Below are positions 1-6,493 of a stretch of 9,395 nt of DNA, piece by piece; within the stretch, counting starts at the first letter, position 1, and each line of letters opens with the position of its first letter. Location of the stretch: NCBI GenBank assembly GCA_046537875.1, contig JBKHJZ010000130.1:1-9395 (forward strand), written 5' to 3'. The DNA is from JBKHJZ01 sp046537875 (lineage in GTDB: Bacteria; Actinomycetota; Acidimicrobiia; Acidimicrobiales; VFJN01). The position numbers and the translations under genes are program-made. Under the pieces are notes generated by a model, which was not told where the DNA came from, ran no database searches, and saw only the letters and a list, made by a program, of their open reading frames with translations.

Positions 1-27
1 CCTCTGGCGCGGGCTGACCGGCACCGG

Positions 28-51
28 GGGCCGGGGACCCCGCCCCGGCCC
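28..51. terminator. Perfect 9-bp GC hairpin upstream of ctaC
   Basis: GGGCCGGGG (28-36) is the exact reverse complement of CCCCGGCCC (43-51), with a 6-nt loop ACCCCG, so it can fold into an all-GC stem on either strand. There is no T-run after it. It sits about 45 bases before the putative ctaC -10 box. A TGA at 15-17 in the third plus frame could be the end of an upstream gene, in which case this would be its terminator, but only a few codons of that frame are visible. A role as a leader structure of ctaC is unlikely if ctaC is leaderless. Confidence 0.45.
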
Positions 52-96
52 GCCGGCGGCGGCCGGCCGCGACCCGCCGGCTCCCGCCGCATGGGC

Positions 97-102
97 TACC
101 GT
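97..102 (+). promoter_or_regulatory. Putative -10 box (TACCGT) of a leaderless ctaC transcript
   Basis: GGCTACCGT ends 8 nt before the ctaC ATG at 111. It fits the actinobacterial TAnnnT -10 pattern and would place the transcript start at or next to the start codon. No Shine-Dalgarno sequence is visible before this ATG, which agrees with leaderless translation. No convincing -35 hexamer is seen 16-18 nt upstream. The same arrangement recurs before ctaG. This is a pattern inference; no transcript data are available. Confidence 0.5.
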
Positions 103-110
103 CCACGGCG

Positions 111-911
111 ATGCGCCGGCTCCCCGCTCGGTGGCGCCTCGTGGTCGCGTCGGCCGCGGCGATCGTCGTCGGCGGCTGCGACCTGCCGACCTTCTTCGCC
201 CCCGACGCCCGCTCGGAGCAGGGTGAGTCGGTCCTCTCGCTCTGGCAGGGCTTCTTCCTCATCGCCCTGGGTGTCGGAGCACTCGTCTACGGGCTGATCA
301 TCTACTCGCTCGTCCGCTACCGGCGCCGCACGAACGACCTCCCCTACCAGGGCGCCTACAACATCCCGGTCGAGATCGTCTACACGGTGACGCCCATCCT
401 GGTGGTTGCGGCGCTCTTCGGGGTCACGGTCGCCGTCGAGGTCGACACCACCGAGACGACCGACGACCCCGAAGCCCGCATCGAGGTGACCGGCTTCCAG
501 TGGTCGTGGCGGTTCACCTACCCCGACGAGGGCGTGAGCATCGTCGGCACCCCGGAGGAGCCGCCCGAGATGGTGATCCCGGTCGGCGTGCCGACCCAGC
601 TCGAGCTGGTCAGCAGCGACGTGAACCACTCGTTCTGGGTGCCCGACTTCCTGACCAAGCGCGACCTCATCCCCGGCGTCGACAACACCATCGACGTCAC
701 GCCCACCGAGGAGGACACGTACATCGGGCGCTGTGCCGAGTTCTGCGGGCTGGACCACTGGCGCATGCTCTTCACGGTGCGCGTCGTGCCCGAGGAGGAG
801 TACCGGGCCTGGCTCGACGAGCAACGGGCCCAGCAGGGCGACGGGCAGGACCTCCAGCAGACCTCCGGGCAGGGCACCGGGCGGACCGTCGCAGGAGCGA
901 GCAGGCCATGA
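111..911 (+). CDS. ctaC: Cytochrome c oxidase subunit II (CuA subunit), lipoprotein
   Basis: This 266-residue protein is the electron-entry subunit of the aa3 oxidase, located in the membrane with its cupredoxin domain on the outer face. The N-terminus is a lipoprotein signal with a basic start, a hydrophobic core and a lipobox V20-G-G-C23. Two membrane helices follow (about 45-68 and 86-108), then the CuA domain from about 120. The CuA ligands are complete: H173 in NHSFWVPDF and C208, E210, C212, H216 and M219 in CAEFCGLDHWRM. The aromatic FQWSW patch (129-133) is where electrons usually enter. No cytochrome c domain follows; the C-terminus is only a Gln/Gly-rich tail of about 30 residues, so this is not a caa3 type. 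ATG 111 is chosen because it gives the full signal peptide and follows a leaderless-type -10 box. The stop overlaps ctaD by ATGA. Confidence 0.97.
   Translation: MRRLPARWRLVVASAAAIVVGGCDLPTFFAPDARSEQGESVLSLWQGFFLIALGVGALVYGLIIYSLVRYRRRTNDLPYQGAYNIPVEIVYTVTPILVVAALFGVTVAVEVDTTETTDDPEARIEVTGFQWSWRFTYPDEGVSIVGTPEEPPEMVIPVGVPTQLELVSSDVNHSFWVPDFLTKRDLIPGVDNTIDVTPTEEDTYIGRCAEFCGLDHWRMLFTVRVVPEEEYRAWLDEQRAQQGDGQDLQQTSGQGTGRTVAGASRP
893..897 (+). promoter_or_regulatory. Ribosome binding site for ctaD inside the ctaC 3' end
   Basis: AGGAG lies 10 nt before the ATG at 908 and within the last ctaC codons. It supports this internal start for ctaD over the much longer open frame that begins near 500, and it implies coupled translation of ctaC and ctaD. 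Confidence 0.7.
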
Positions 912-2614
912 CCGCCGTCGAGGACCGTCCCGGCCTGGCCGACGAGCTGCCCGAGCCGGAGCACCGCGAGGCCCGGGGGCTGCTGGCGTTCGTCACGACC
1001 ACCGACCACAAGCGCATCGGCGTCGCCTACATGCTCACCGCGTTCGGCTTCTACATCATCGCCGGCGCGTTGGCGGGTCTCATCCGCCTCGAGCTGTTCG
1101 CACCGGGGACCCAGGTGGTGTCGCAGGGCCGGTACAACGAGCTGTTCACGATGCACGGCAGCATCATGCTGTTCCTGTTCCTCGGCCCCTTCGCGTTCGG
1201 GCTCGCCAACTACTTCGTGCCGCTCCAGATCGGCGCCCGCGACATGGCGTTCCCCCGGCTCAACGCCATGTCGTACTGGTTCTACCTGTGGGGCGGGCTC
1301 ACGATGGTGAGCGGCTTCTTCACCGCCGACGGTGCGGCCGACTTCGGCTGGACGGCGTACACCCCGCTGTCCGACGTGGTGCGCTCGCCGGGGCTCGGCC
1401 CCGACCTGTGGATCATGGCGATCGCGCTGACCGGCCTGTCGGGCATCCTGACCGCCGTCAACATCGTGGCCACGGTCATCGGCATGCGTGCACCGGGCAT
1501 GCGCATGTTCCGCCTGCCGCTGTTCACCTGGAACATGCTGGTCACGTCGCTGCTGGTCCTGATCGCCTTCCCGGTGCTGACGAGCGGCGCGGTCATGCTC
1601 TTCTCCGACCGGCAGCTCGGGTCGCACATCTACGACGCCGCGGAGGGCGGGTCGCCGCTGCTGTGGCAGCACCTCTTCTGGTTCTTCGGCCATCCCGAGG
1701 TGTACATCCTCGTGCTGCCGTTCTTCGGCGTCGTCACCGAGGTGCTCGCGGTGTTCGCGTGGCGACCGGTGTTCGGCTACGCCGGCCTGGTGTTCGCCAC
1801 GATCGCGATCGGGGTCCTGTCGGTGAGCGTGTGGGCGCACCACATGTTCGCCACCGGCGCCGTGCTCCTGCCGTTCTTCACGGGGTTCTCGATGCTGATC
1901 GCGGTGCCCACCGGGGTGAAGTTCTTCAACTGGATCGGCACGCTCTGGGGTGGCCGCATCCGGTTCGACACGCCGCTCCTCTTCGCCTGCGGCTTCCTGT
2001 TCTCGTTCCTGCTCGGCGGCCTGACGGGCGTGATGGTCGCCGCCGCCCCGCTCGACTTCCACGTGCACGACAGCTTCTTCGTGGTCGCCCACTTCCACTA
2101 CACGATGTTCGGCGGCTCGGTGTTCGCCCTGTTCGCCGGCGTGTACTACTGGTTCCCGAAGATCACGGGCCGGATGCTCGACGAACCGCTCGGGAAGGTT
2201 CACTTCTGGATGACGTTCGTCGGCTTCCACCTCACGTTCCTCGTCCAGCACGTGCTCGGTCTCGAGGGCATGCCCCGCCGGATCGCCGACTACCGCCCCG
2301 AGGACGGCTTCACCGGGCTCAACCAGGTGTCGACGGTGGGCGCGGCGCTGCTGGCCGCCTCGACCCTGCCCTTCCTGTGGAACGTGTGGAGCACGCTGAG
2401 GGGACGGCTCGGCACCACGGCCGGCCCCGATCCGTGGGACGCCCAGACGCTGGAGTGGGCGACCGCGTCGCCGCCCCCATCGCACAACTTCGACGGGCCG
2501 CTGCCGGTGATCCGCTCGGAGCGTCCCGTCTGGGACCGCAAGTACGGGGAGCCGCTCCGCACCCGCTTGCCGGGAGGCCCGTGGGGGGCTGGGCCGGGGG
2601 GTGACGGGGCGTGA
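908..2614 (+). CDS. ctaD: Cytochrome c oxidase subunit I (heme a, heme a3-CuB), A1 type
   Basis: This is the catalytic subunit (568 aa) of the aa3 oxidase; it reduces O2 to water and pumps protons across about 12 membrane helices. All metal ligands are present: low-spin heme a H83 and H397, heme a3 H395 (HDSFFVVAHFHYTM, 387-400), and CuB H262, H311 and H312, with Y266 of HPEVY placed for the His-Tyr crosslink. The D-channel pattern N101-x10-D112-x6-N119 is intact, E264 sits at the end of that channel, and the K-channel lysine is K338 (TGVKFFNW). These make it a heme-copper oxidase of family A1. The 25-residue hydrophilic N-terminus and a Pro/Gly-rich C-terminal tail of about 70 residues are cytoplasmic by the usual topology. 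Start 908 follows AGGAG and overlaps ctaC by 4 nt. The stop at 2612-2614 overlaps the next gene. Confidence 0.98.
   Translation: MTAVEDRPGLADELPEPEHREARGLLAFVTTTDHKRIGVAYMLTAFGFYIIAGALAGLIRLELFAPGTQVVSQGRYNELFTMHGSIMLFLFLGPFAFGLANYFVPLQIGARDMAFPRLNAMSYWFYLWGGLTMVSGFFTADGAADFGWTAYTPLSDVVRSPGLGPDLWIMAIALTGLSGILTAVNIVATVIGMRAPGMRMFRLPLFTWNMLVTSLLVLIAFPVLTSGAVMLFSDRQLGSHIYDAAEGGSPLLWQHLFWFFGHPEVYILVLPFFGVVTEVLAVFAWRPVFGYAGLVFATIAIGVLSVSVWAHHMFATGAVLLPFFTGFSMLIAVPTGVKFFNWIGTLWGGRIRFDTPLLFACGFLFSFLLGGLTGVMVAAAPLDFHVHDSFFVVAHFHYTMFGGSVFALFAGVYYWFPKITGRMLDEPLGKVHFWMTFVGFHLTFLVQHVLGLEGMPRRIADYRPEDGFTGLNQVSTVGAALLAASTLPFLWNVWSTLRGRLGTTAGPDPWDAQTLEWATASPPPSHNFDGPLPVIRSERPVWDRKYGEPLRTRLPGGPWGAGPGGDGA
2596..2604 (+). 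promoter_or_regulatory. Ribosome binding site for the subunit IV gene
   Basis: GGGGGGTGA matches the anti-Shine-Dalgarno sequence GGAGGTGA with a single A-to-G change that still allows wobble pairing. It lies 6 nt before GTG 2611 and 9 nt before ATG 2614. Both are in frame, so it does not decide between them. Confidence 0.55.
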
Positions 2615-3231
2615 TGGCGGAGCGACCGATCCCCGGCACCGAGGGACCGCGCGGCCACGAGGTGCGGCCCCCGGTCGACGACCGCCGGGTGCCGCTCCGC
2701 GTCTTCGCGGTCGTCGGCCTGGCCCTGCTGGTGATCGCGTCGATCTACGCCGCCACGTCGTACGAGGAGAGCGGCACGGTCATGCTCTTCCTGGCCGCCG
2801 GGCTCGCCCTGTGGACCGCGGTCTACCTGTGGCTCCAGCAGCGTCCCCGCGACCACGTCCGCCCCGGCGAGCGTGTCGAGGTGGGCGCCACGGTCGAGGC
2901 CCCGCCGGGCGCCGGCACGGTCGAGACCGACCACGGCCCGCCCCCCGAGGAGAAGCGAGCGACCGCCGCCGTGCACGGCGTGCCCGTGGCCGACCGGCGC
3001 GACGTGGCCGAGGCCGTCGGCGAGGCCGCCGCCGCCGAGGGCGTCGCCCGGCCCAAGGGCGAGCCGGAGGAGTACCTGCCCCATGCCAGCCTGTGGCCCT
3101 TCGCCATCGGGCTCGGCGGCGCCGGCATCGCCGTCGGGCTGGTGCTCGGCGTCTGGGTGGCGGCCCCCGGCGCCGCCCTGCTGGCCCTGGGCGTGGGCGG
3201 GTTCGTCCGCCAGACCCGCCGACGGGACTGA
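2611..3231 (+). CDS. ctaF: Probable cytochrome c oxidase subunit IV (CtaF-like)
   Basis: This 206-residue protein has four predicted helices in two pairs (about 30-49 and 55-75; 162-181 and 183-198), with a short EESGT turn in the first pair. The layout, the LWPF start of the third helix and its place directly after ctaD match the small actinobacterial oxidase subunit IV, which usually has about 130-140 residues and stabilises the oxidase core. I assign it on topology and context; there is no catalytic motif. The linker between the helix pairs (about 78-160) is long, acidic and rich in Ala, Glu, Val and Pro, and accounts for the extra length. Two starts are possible: GTG 2611 (GTGA overlap with ctaD) or ATG 2614 (TGATG overlap), which removes one residue. 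It is the last gene of the rightward operon. Confidence 0.75.
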   Translation: MMAERPIPGTEGPRGHEVRPPVDDRRVPLRVFAVVGLALLVIASIYAATSYEESGTVMLFLAAGLALWTAVYLWLQQRPRDHVRPGERVEVGATVEAPPGAGTVETDHGPPPEEKRATAAVHGVPVADRRDVAEAVGEAAAAEGVARPKGEPEEYLPHASLWPFAIGLGGAGIAVGLVLGVWVAAPGAALLALGVGGFVRQTRRRD

Positions 3232-3246
3232 ACCACCTCCGGGGAA

Positions 3247-3269
3247 CTGGCGGGGACCGATCCCGCCGG
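3247..3269. terminator. Hairpin between convergent subunit IV and qcrB genes
   Basis: CTGGCGGGG (3247-3255) pairs with TCCCGCCGG (3261-3269) around the loop ACCGA: nine pairs, seven of them G-C and two G-U. It sits in the 47-nt gap between two converging stop codons, where a terminator serving both operons is expected. No T-tract follows on either strand, as is common for hairpins in high-GC actinobacteria, so termination strength cannot be judged. Confidence 0.5.
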
Positions 3270-3278
3270 GTGCCGTCG

Positions 3279-4778
3279 TCAGCGCCCCGGGACCGACGAC
3301 TCGGCGCCACGCGCGCCGTACCAGAGCCGGCGGGGGATGTCGCGCACCGCCACCTTCGAACCGGTGGGCACCCCGTCCCGCGCCGCCAGCTCCTTGCAGA
3401 GCCGGTACGTCACCCACCCCACGAGCGGGGGCCCCAGGATGACCGCGAACCGGAAGAACCAGAAGATCGCGTTCACCGACAGGCCGAACGCCTGGGCGAA
3501 CACGTCCGAGCCCCCGGCGATGAAGTTGAGCGTGTAGAAGGTGATGGTGACCGCCCCGAGGGCGGTGCGGACGGGCCGCTGGCGAGGGCGGTCGAGCAGG
3601 TGATGCTCCGCGTGGTCACCGGTGACCCGGGCCTCCAGGAACGGCCAGGCGAACAGCAGCAGGAACGTCACCGTCATCAGCAGCACACCCGGGAAGAACG
3701 GGTTGGGGATCTCGAACCCGCCGGCCCGGAACTCCCAGCCGGGCATGATCCGCAGCGCGCCGTCGAGCCACCCCATGTACCAGTCCGGCTGGCTGGCCGT
3801 GGAGACCTCCGCCGGGTCGAACGGCCCGTAGAGCCAGATCGGGTTGATCTGGAAGGCCCCGGCCAGGAAGGACAGGACGGCGGTCGTCAGGAAGAACAGG
3901 CCGAGGGCCTTGGCGGCGTAGGTGGGCCACAGGCGCGAGCCGACCACGTTGGTCTCGGTCTGGCCGCGCCCCGGGAACTGGGTGTGCTTCTGGCGGACGA
4001 TGATCGCCAGGTGTGCGGTGAGGAGCACGGCGATCGCCGCCGGCAGGAGGAGGATGTGGATCACGTAGAGGCGCTCGATGATGTCGGGGCCCGGGAACTC
4101 GCCCCCGAACAGCAACGACACCAGCCAGGTGCCCACCACCGGCACCGACAGCGCGATCGAGTAGGTGATCCGCAGCCCGGTGCCCGAGAGCTGGTCGTCG
4201 AGCAGCGAATAGCCCGCGAAGCCGTTGAAGAGCGCCAGGATCAGCAGCAGGCACCCGATGATCCAGTTGAGCTCGCGCGGCCGCCGGAACGCCCCGGTGA
4301 AGAACACTCGCCCGAGGTGCACCACGATCGCCGCCAGGAACACCAGCGCCGCCCAGTGGTGCAGCTGGCGCATCACCAACCCGGCCCGCACGTCGAAGCT
4401 CAGCTCGAGGGCCGACCGGTACGCCTCGGTCATCTCCACCCCGCGGAGCGGGCCGTAGCTCCCCTCGTAGACCGTCTCGTTCGTGCTCGGGTCGAAGAAG
4501 AAGGTGAGGAAGACCCCGGTGATCACCAGCACGATGAAGCAGTAGAGGGCGATCTCCCCGAGCATGAACGACCAGTGGTCGGGGAACACCTTGTTGAGCG
4601 TCGTGCGGGCGAAGTTGGCGCCACCCAGCCGGTCGTCGGCCCAGCGTGCCAGCCGGCGCGTGAGCAGGCGGTCGGACCGCGGGCCCCGCCGGCGTGGCCG
4701 CGCCCCGCCGGGGGCGTCGGCCGGTCGGGCCGGGGCGGCGTCGGTGCCGGGGACGGGACGGGGCGAGGGCTCGGCCAC
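3279..4778 (-). CDS. qcrB: Cytochrome bcc complex, cytochrome b subunit
   Basis: This 499-residue subunit carries the two b hemes and the quinol sites of the menaquinol:cytochrome c oxidoreductase. Heme ligands are H140 and H154 (x13 spacing) in the helix starting RQLHHWAALVF and H241 and H256 (x14 spacing). Also visible are GYSLLDDQLSGTGLRI (189-204) and the Qo-site motif P331-D-W-Y, the actinobacterial form of PEWY. The chain is a fused full-length cytochrome b, not split b6/subunit IV. An N-terminal extension of about 35 Pro/Ala/Arg-rich residues precedes the conserved part. The start is GTG 4778, directly adjoining the qcrA stop (TGAGTG), with AGGGGG at 4785-4790 giving a 6-nt spacer. It is the last gene of the leftward ctaE-qcrCAB operon. 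Confidence 0.98.
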   Translation of the reverse strand: MAEPSPRPVPGTDAAPARPADAPGGARPRRRGPRSDRLLTRRLARWADDRLGGANFARTTLNKVFPDHWSFMLGEIALYCFIVLVITGVFLTFFFDPSTNETVYEGSYGPLRGVEMTEAYRSALELSFDVRAGLVMRQLHHWAALVFLAAIVVHLGRVFFTGAFRRPRELNWIIGCLLLILALFNGFAGYSLLDDQLSGTGLRITYSIALSVPVVGTWLVSLLFGGEFPGPDIIERLYVIHILLLPAAIAVLLTAHLAIIVRQKHTQFPGRGQTETNVVGSRLWPTYAAKALGLFFLTTAVLSFLAGAFQINPIWLYGPFDPAEVSTASQPDWYMGWLDGALRIMPGWEFRAGGFEIPNPFFPGVLLMTVTFLLLFAWPFLEARVTGDHAEHHLLDRPRQRPVRTALGAVTITFYTLNFIAGGSDVFAQAFGLSVNAIFWFFRFAVILGPPLVGWVTYRLCKELAARDGVPTGSKVAVRDIPRRLWYGARGAESSVPGR

Positions 4779-5666
4779 TCAGCGCCCCCTGTCCCAGAAC
4801 CCCGGCCCCACCGGATCGGAGAAGTCGCCGGACGAAACCAGGAAACCCTCCCCGTCGACGTCGAGCGGGAGCTGCGGCAGCGGCCGGGCCGCCGGCCCGA
4901 ACACCGGGGTCGCCCACCGGAGCACGTCGAACGTCGACTGGTGGCACGGGCAGAGCAGCAGCGCTGCGGACGCCTGGTAGAGGCCGACCGGGCAGCCGGT
5001 GTGGGTGCAGATCTTGGAGTAGGCCACGATGTTGTCCACGGTCCACCCCGCGCGTCCGTCGTGCACCTGGAAGTCCTGCGTCGGCCGGACGTGGATGAGC
5101 AGCGTCGGTGCGTCCGCGGCGTCGGTGTGGCCCTCGGGCCACACGGTGATGAAGCCGTCGATCGGGAGGTCGTCCGGACGCACCGGTGTCCCGTCCTCGC
5201 GGACGACCCGCCGGCCCGGGCGGAAGGGGGTGCGGGTCAGCCCCGCACCCGGGCGCGGGCCGAGCGACCGGATGGGGAACAGCGCCGCCACCCCGAGCAT
5301 CGCGCACGCCCCGCCACCCATCGCCACCAGCACCCGGCGCCGCCGGATCGTGCTCTCCCCCGCCTCGAAGTCGTCCCGGAACTCGGCGACCTCCGCGGGG
5401 GTCGAGGCCAGGCGGCCGCGCTCCTCGACTGCACCCTCCCCGGGCATGAACCGCTTGGCCCACAGCACGATGCCGGCCCCGATCCCGCCCGTCGCCGCAG
5501 CCAGCAGCAGGCCTTCGGCCTGCGCCTGGCCGCCGAACCAGTAGACGACGGTGAGGGCGATGCCGGCGAGGATCGCGACCAGGAAGGAGACCGCCGCACC
5601 CACCTCGGCCCTGTGCATCCCCGTCCGGTCGGGACCATCCGGGCCCGGGAGACGCTGGTCACTCAT
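4779..5666 (-). CDS. qcrA: Rieske iron-sulfur subunit of cytochrome bcc complex
   Basis: This 295-residue protein takes an electron from quinol at the Qo site through a 2Fe-2S cluster and gives it to QcrC. The cluster motifs are C220-T-H222-T-G-C225 and C239-P-C-H242-Q-S, and the two extra cysteines (225 and 241) are placed for the usual disulfide. Three membrane helices come first (about 21-45, 51-70 and 112-131), the actinobacterial layout, in place of the single helix of mitochondrial and proteobacterial Rieske proteins. Four arginines (108-111) precede helix 3, a twin-arginine-like signal expected to bring the folded cluster domain across by Tat. It is shorter than Streptomyces or mycobacterial QcrA as I recall them. 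ATG 5666 is chosen over an upstream extension because GGGAGGT lies 9 nt before it and it overlaps the qcrC stop by ATGA. Confidence 0.97.
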   Translation of the reverse strand: MSDQRLPGPDGPDRTGMHRAEVGAAVSFLVAILAGIALTVVYWFGGQAQAEGLLLAAATGGIGAGIVLWAKRFMPGEGAVEERGRLASTPAEVAEFRDDFEAGESTIRRRRVLVAMGGGACAMLGVAALFPIRSLGPRPGAGLTRTPFRPGRRVVREDGTPVRPDDLPIDGFITVWPEGHTDAADAPTLLIHVRPTQDFQVHDGRAGWTVDNIVAYSKICTHTGCPVGLYQASAALLLCPCHQSTFDVLRWATPVFGPAARPLPQLPLDVDGEGFLVSSGDFSDPVGPGFWDRGR

Positions 5667-6478
5667 CGACGGACAACCTCCCGGATGGGATTCCGGGTGC
5701 CGATCCACGCCACCAGGATCAGCAGACCCACCATGCCCACGAGCCAGGCGACGAACCCCTCGGGGATCGGTCCGGTGCGCCCGATGGGGAGGCCACCGGG
5801 ATCCGCCGGATCGTCCAGGTACTCGACGTAGGCGACCAGGTCGTCGAGCTCGCTGTCGCTGATCGTTCGAGGACCGAACACCGGCATCTGCCCCGGGCCG
5901 GCCCGGACCGCGGCGGCGATCTCCAGCGGTGTGGCCGGGGCGAGGCTCGGGGCGGCCCGCCCGTAGCTCAGCGCGCCGCCGCTGCCCGAGGCGCCGTGGC
6001 ACGCCTGGCAGTTGAGGCGGAAGATCTCCCCGCCCCGGGACAGGTCTGCGTCCTCGAGGTCGAGGTCGGGGAGGTCGGGCCCGGCACCCAACGACGCGAC
6101 GTACTCGGTGAGCGCCTCGATCTCCTCACGCGAGTAGGCGGGCGGCTTCCTGGTGGGCTGCTCCTCGCTGTTGTCCAGCGGCATGCGCCCGGTGGAGAGG
6201 TAGTAGTACGCCGATGCCTCCCCGGCCCGGCCGAGCCCCGGTCCCCGCAGGTCACCGTCGGGCGCCCGCACGCCCCGCCCGTCGACACCGTGGCAGCTCG
6301 CACAGCCCTCCAGGTAGAGCGCCTCGGCGTCGATCTCGTCCCCGGCCTGCGGCGCCCTCGCCTCCGCCGGAGCCGGGCCGCCGGCCGCCCCCACGACCCC
6401 GGGGATCGCGGCGCCGGCGAGCGCCAGCGGGGCAGCCACCGCCAGGGCACGGGTCCAGCGGCGGCTCGTGGCGGTCAC
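5663..6478 (-). CDS. qcrC: Diheme cytochrome c subunit of cytochrome bcc complex
   Basis: This 271-residue subunit (from GTG 6478) replaces cytochrome c1 plus soluble cytochrome c: it moves electrons from the Rieske centre to CuA of CtaC. It has a basic N-terminus with a hydrophobic signal (about 10-33), a first heme site CASCH (59-63) with M99 in GRMPL, a second heme site CQACH (157-161) with M198 in GQMPVF, and a C-terminal anchor helix (about 240-260) ending in a short basic tail. The two cytochrome domains are similar in layout, suggesting duplication. An in-frame GTG at 6490 would add four residues, but its Shine-Dalgarno would be almost touching the start; GAGGTG at 6488-6493 is 9 nt from GTG 6478, so I prefer 6478. 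The stop overlaps qcrA by 4 nt. Confidence 0.95.
   Translation of the reverse strand: MTATSRRWTRALAVAAPLALAGAAIPGVVGAAGGPAPAEARAPQAGDEIDAEALYLEGCASCHGVDGRGVRAPDGDLRGPGLGRAGEASAYYYLSTGRMPLDNSEEQPTRKPPAYSREEIEALTEYVASLGAGPDLPDLDLEDADLSRGGEIFRLNCQACHGASGSGGALSYGRAAPSLAPATPLEIAAAVRAGPGQMPVFGPRTISDSELDDLVAYVEYLDDPADPGGLPIGRTGPIPEGFVAWLVGMVGLLILVAWIGTRNPIREVVRR
5676..5682 (-). promoter_or_regulatory. Ribosome binding site for qcrA
   Basis: Read on the minus strand this is GGGAGGT, 9 nt before ATG 5666 and inside the 3' end of qcrC. It fixes the qcrA start and rules out the longer open frame that continues upstream to 6002. Confidence 0.75.
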
Positions 6479-6487
6479 CGCACCCGG

Positions 6488-6493
6488 CACCTC
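6488..6493 (-). promoter_or_regulatory. Ribosome binding site for qcrC, overlapping the ctaE stop
   Basis: Minus-strand GAGGTG begins in the TGA stop of ctaE and contains the alternative GTG at 6490. It is 9 nt before GTG 6478, a normal spacing, which favours 6478 as the real start and suggests translational coupling between ctaE and qcrC. Confidence 0.6.

Noticed and set aside
1..17. Possible 3' end of an upstream plus-strand gene, with a TGA at 15-17
   Set aside because: Only four codons are visible, which is too little to support a gene; it is used only as a possible reason for the hairpin at 28-51.
1..224. A second-frame plus-strand reading running open from the left edge into ctaC
   Set aside because: It has no recognisable motif, is rich in Pro, Gly and Arg, and ends inside ctaC without a Shine-Dalgarno or homology signal.
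500..907. A 136-residue N-terminal extension of ctaD
   Set aside because: This part overlaps the CuA domain of ctaC in another frame and reads as low-complexity Arg/Pro/Ala. The AGGAG site and homology both place the start at 908.
518..2485. A minus-strand open frame of 655 codons opposite ctaD
   Set aside because: Composition is dominated by Arg, Glu, His and Gln from antisense third-position bias, with no domain. ctaD on the other strand has every catalytic residue.
2601..5831. A plus-strand open frame of over 1000 codons running antisense to qcrB and qcrA
   Set aside because: Its protein is Arg/Pro/Glu-rich with no recognisable domain, and it runs antisense across the well-supported QcrB and QcrA. 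Open antisense frames of this size are expected at such high GC.
5667..6002. A 112-residue N-terminal extension of qcrA
   Set aside because: It overlaps the C-terminal cytochrome domain and anchor of qcrC in another frame, and a good Shine-Dalgarno site marks ATG 5666.
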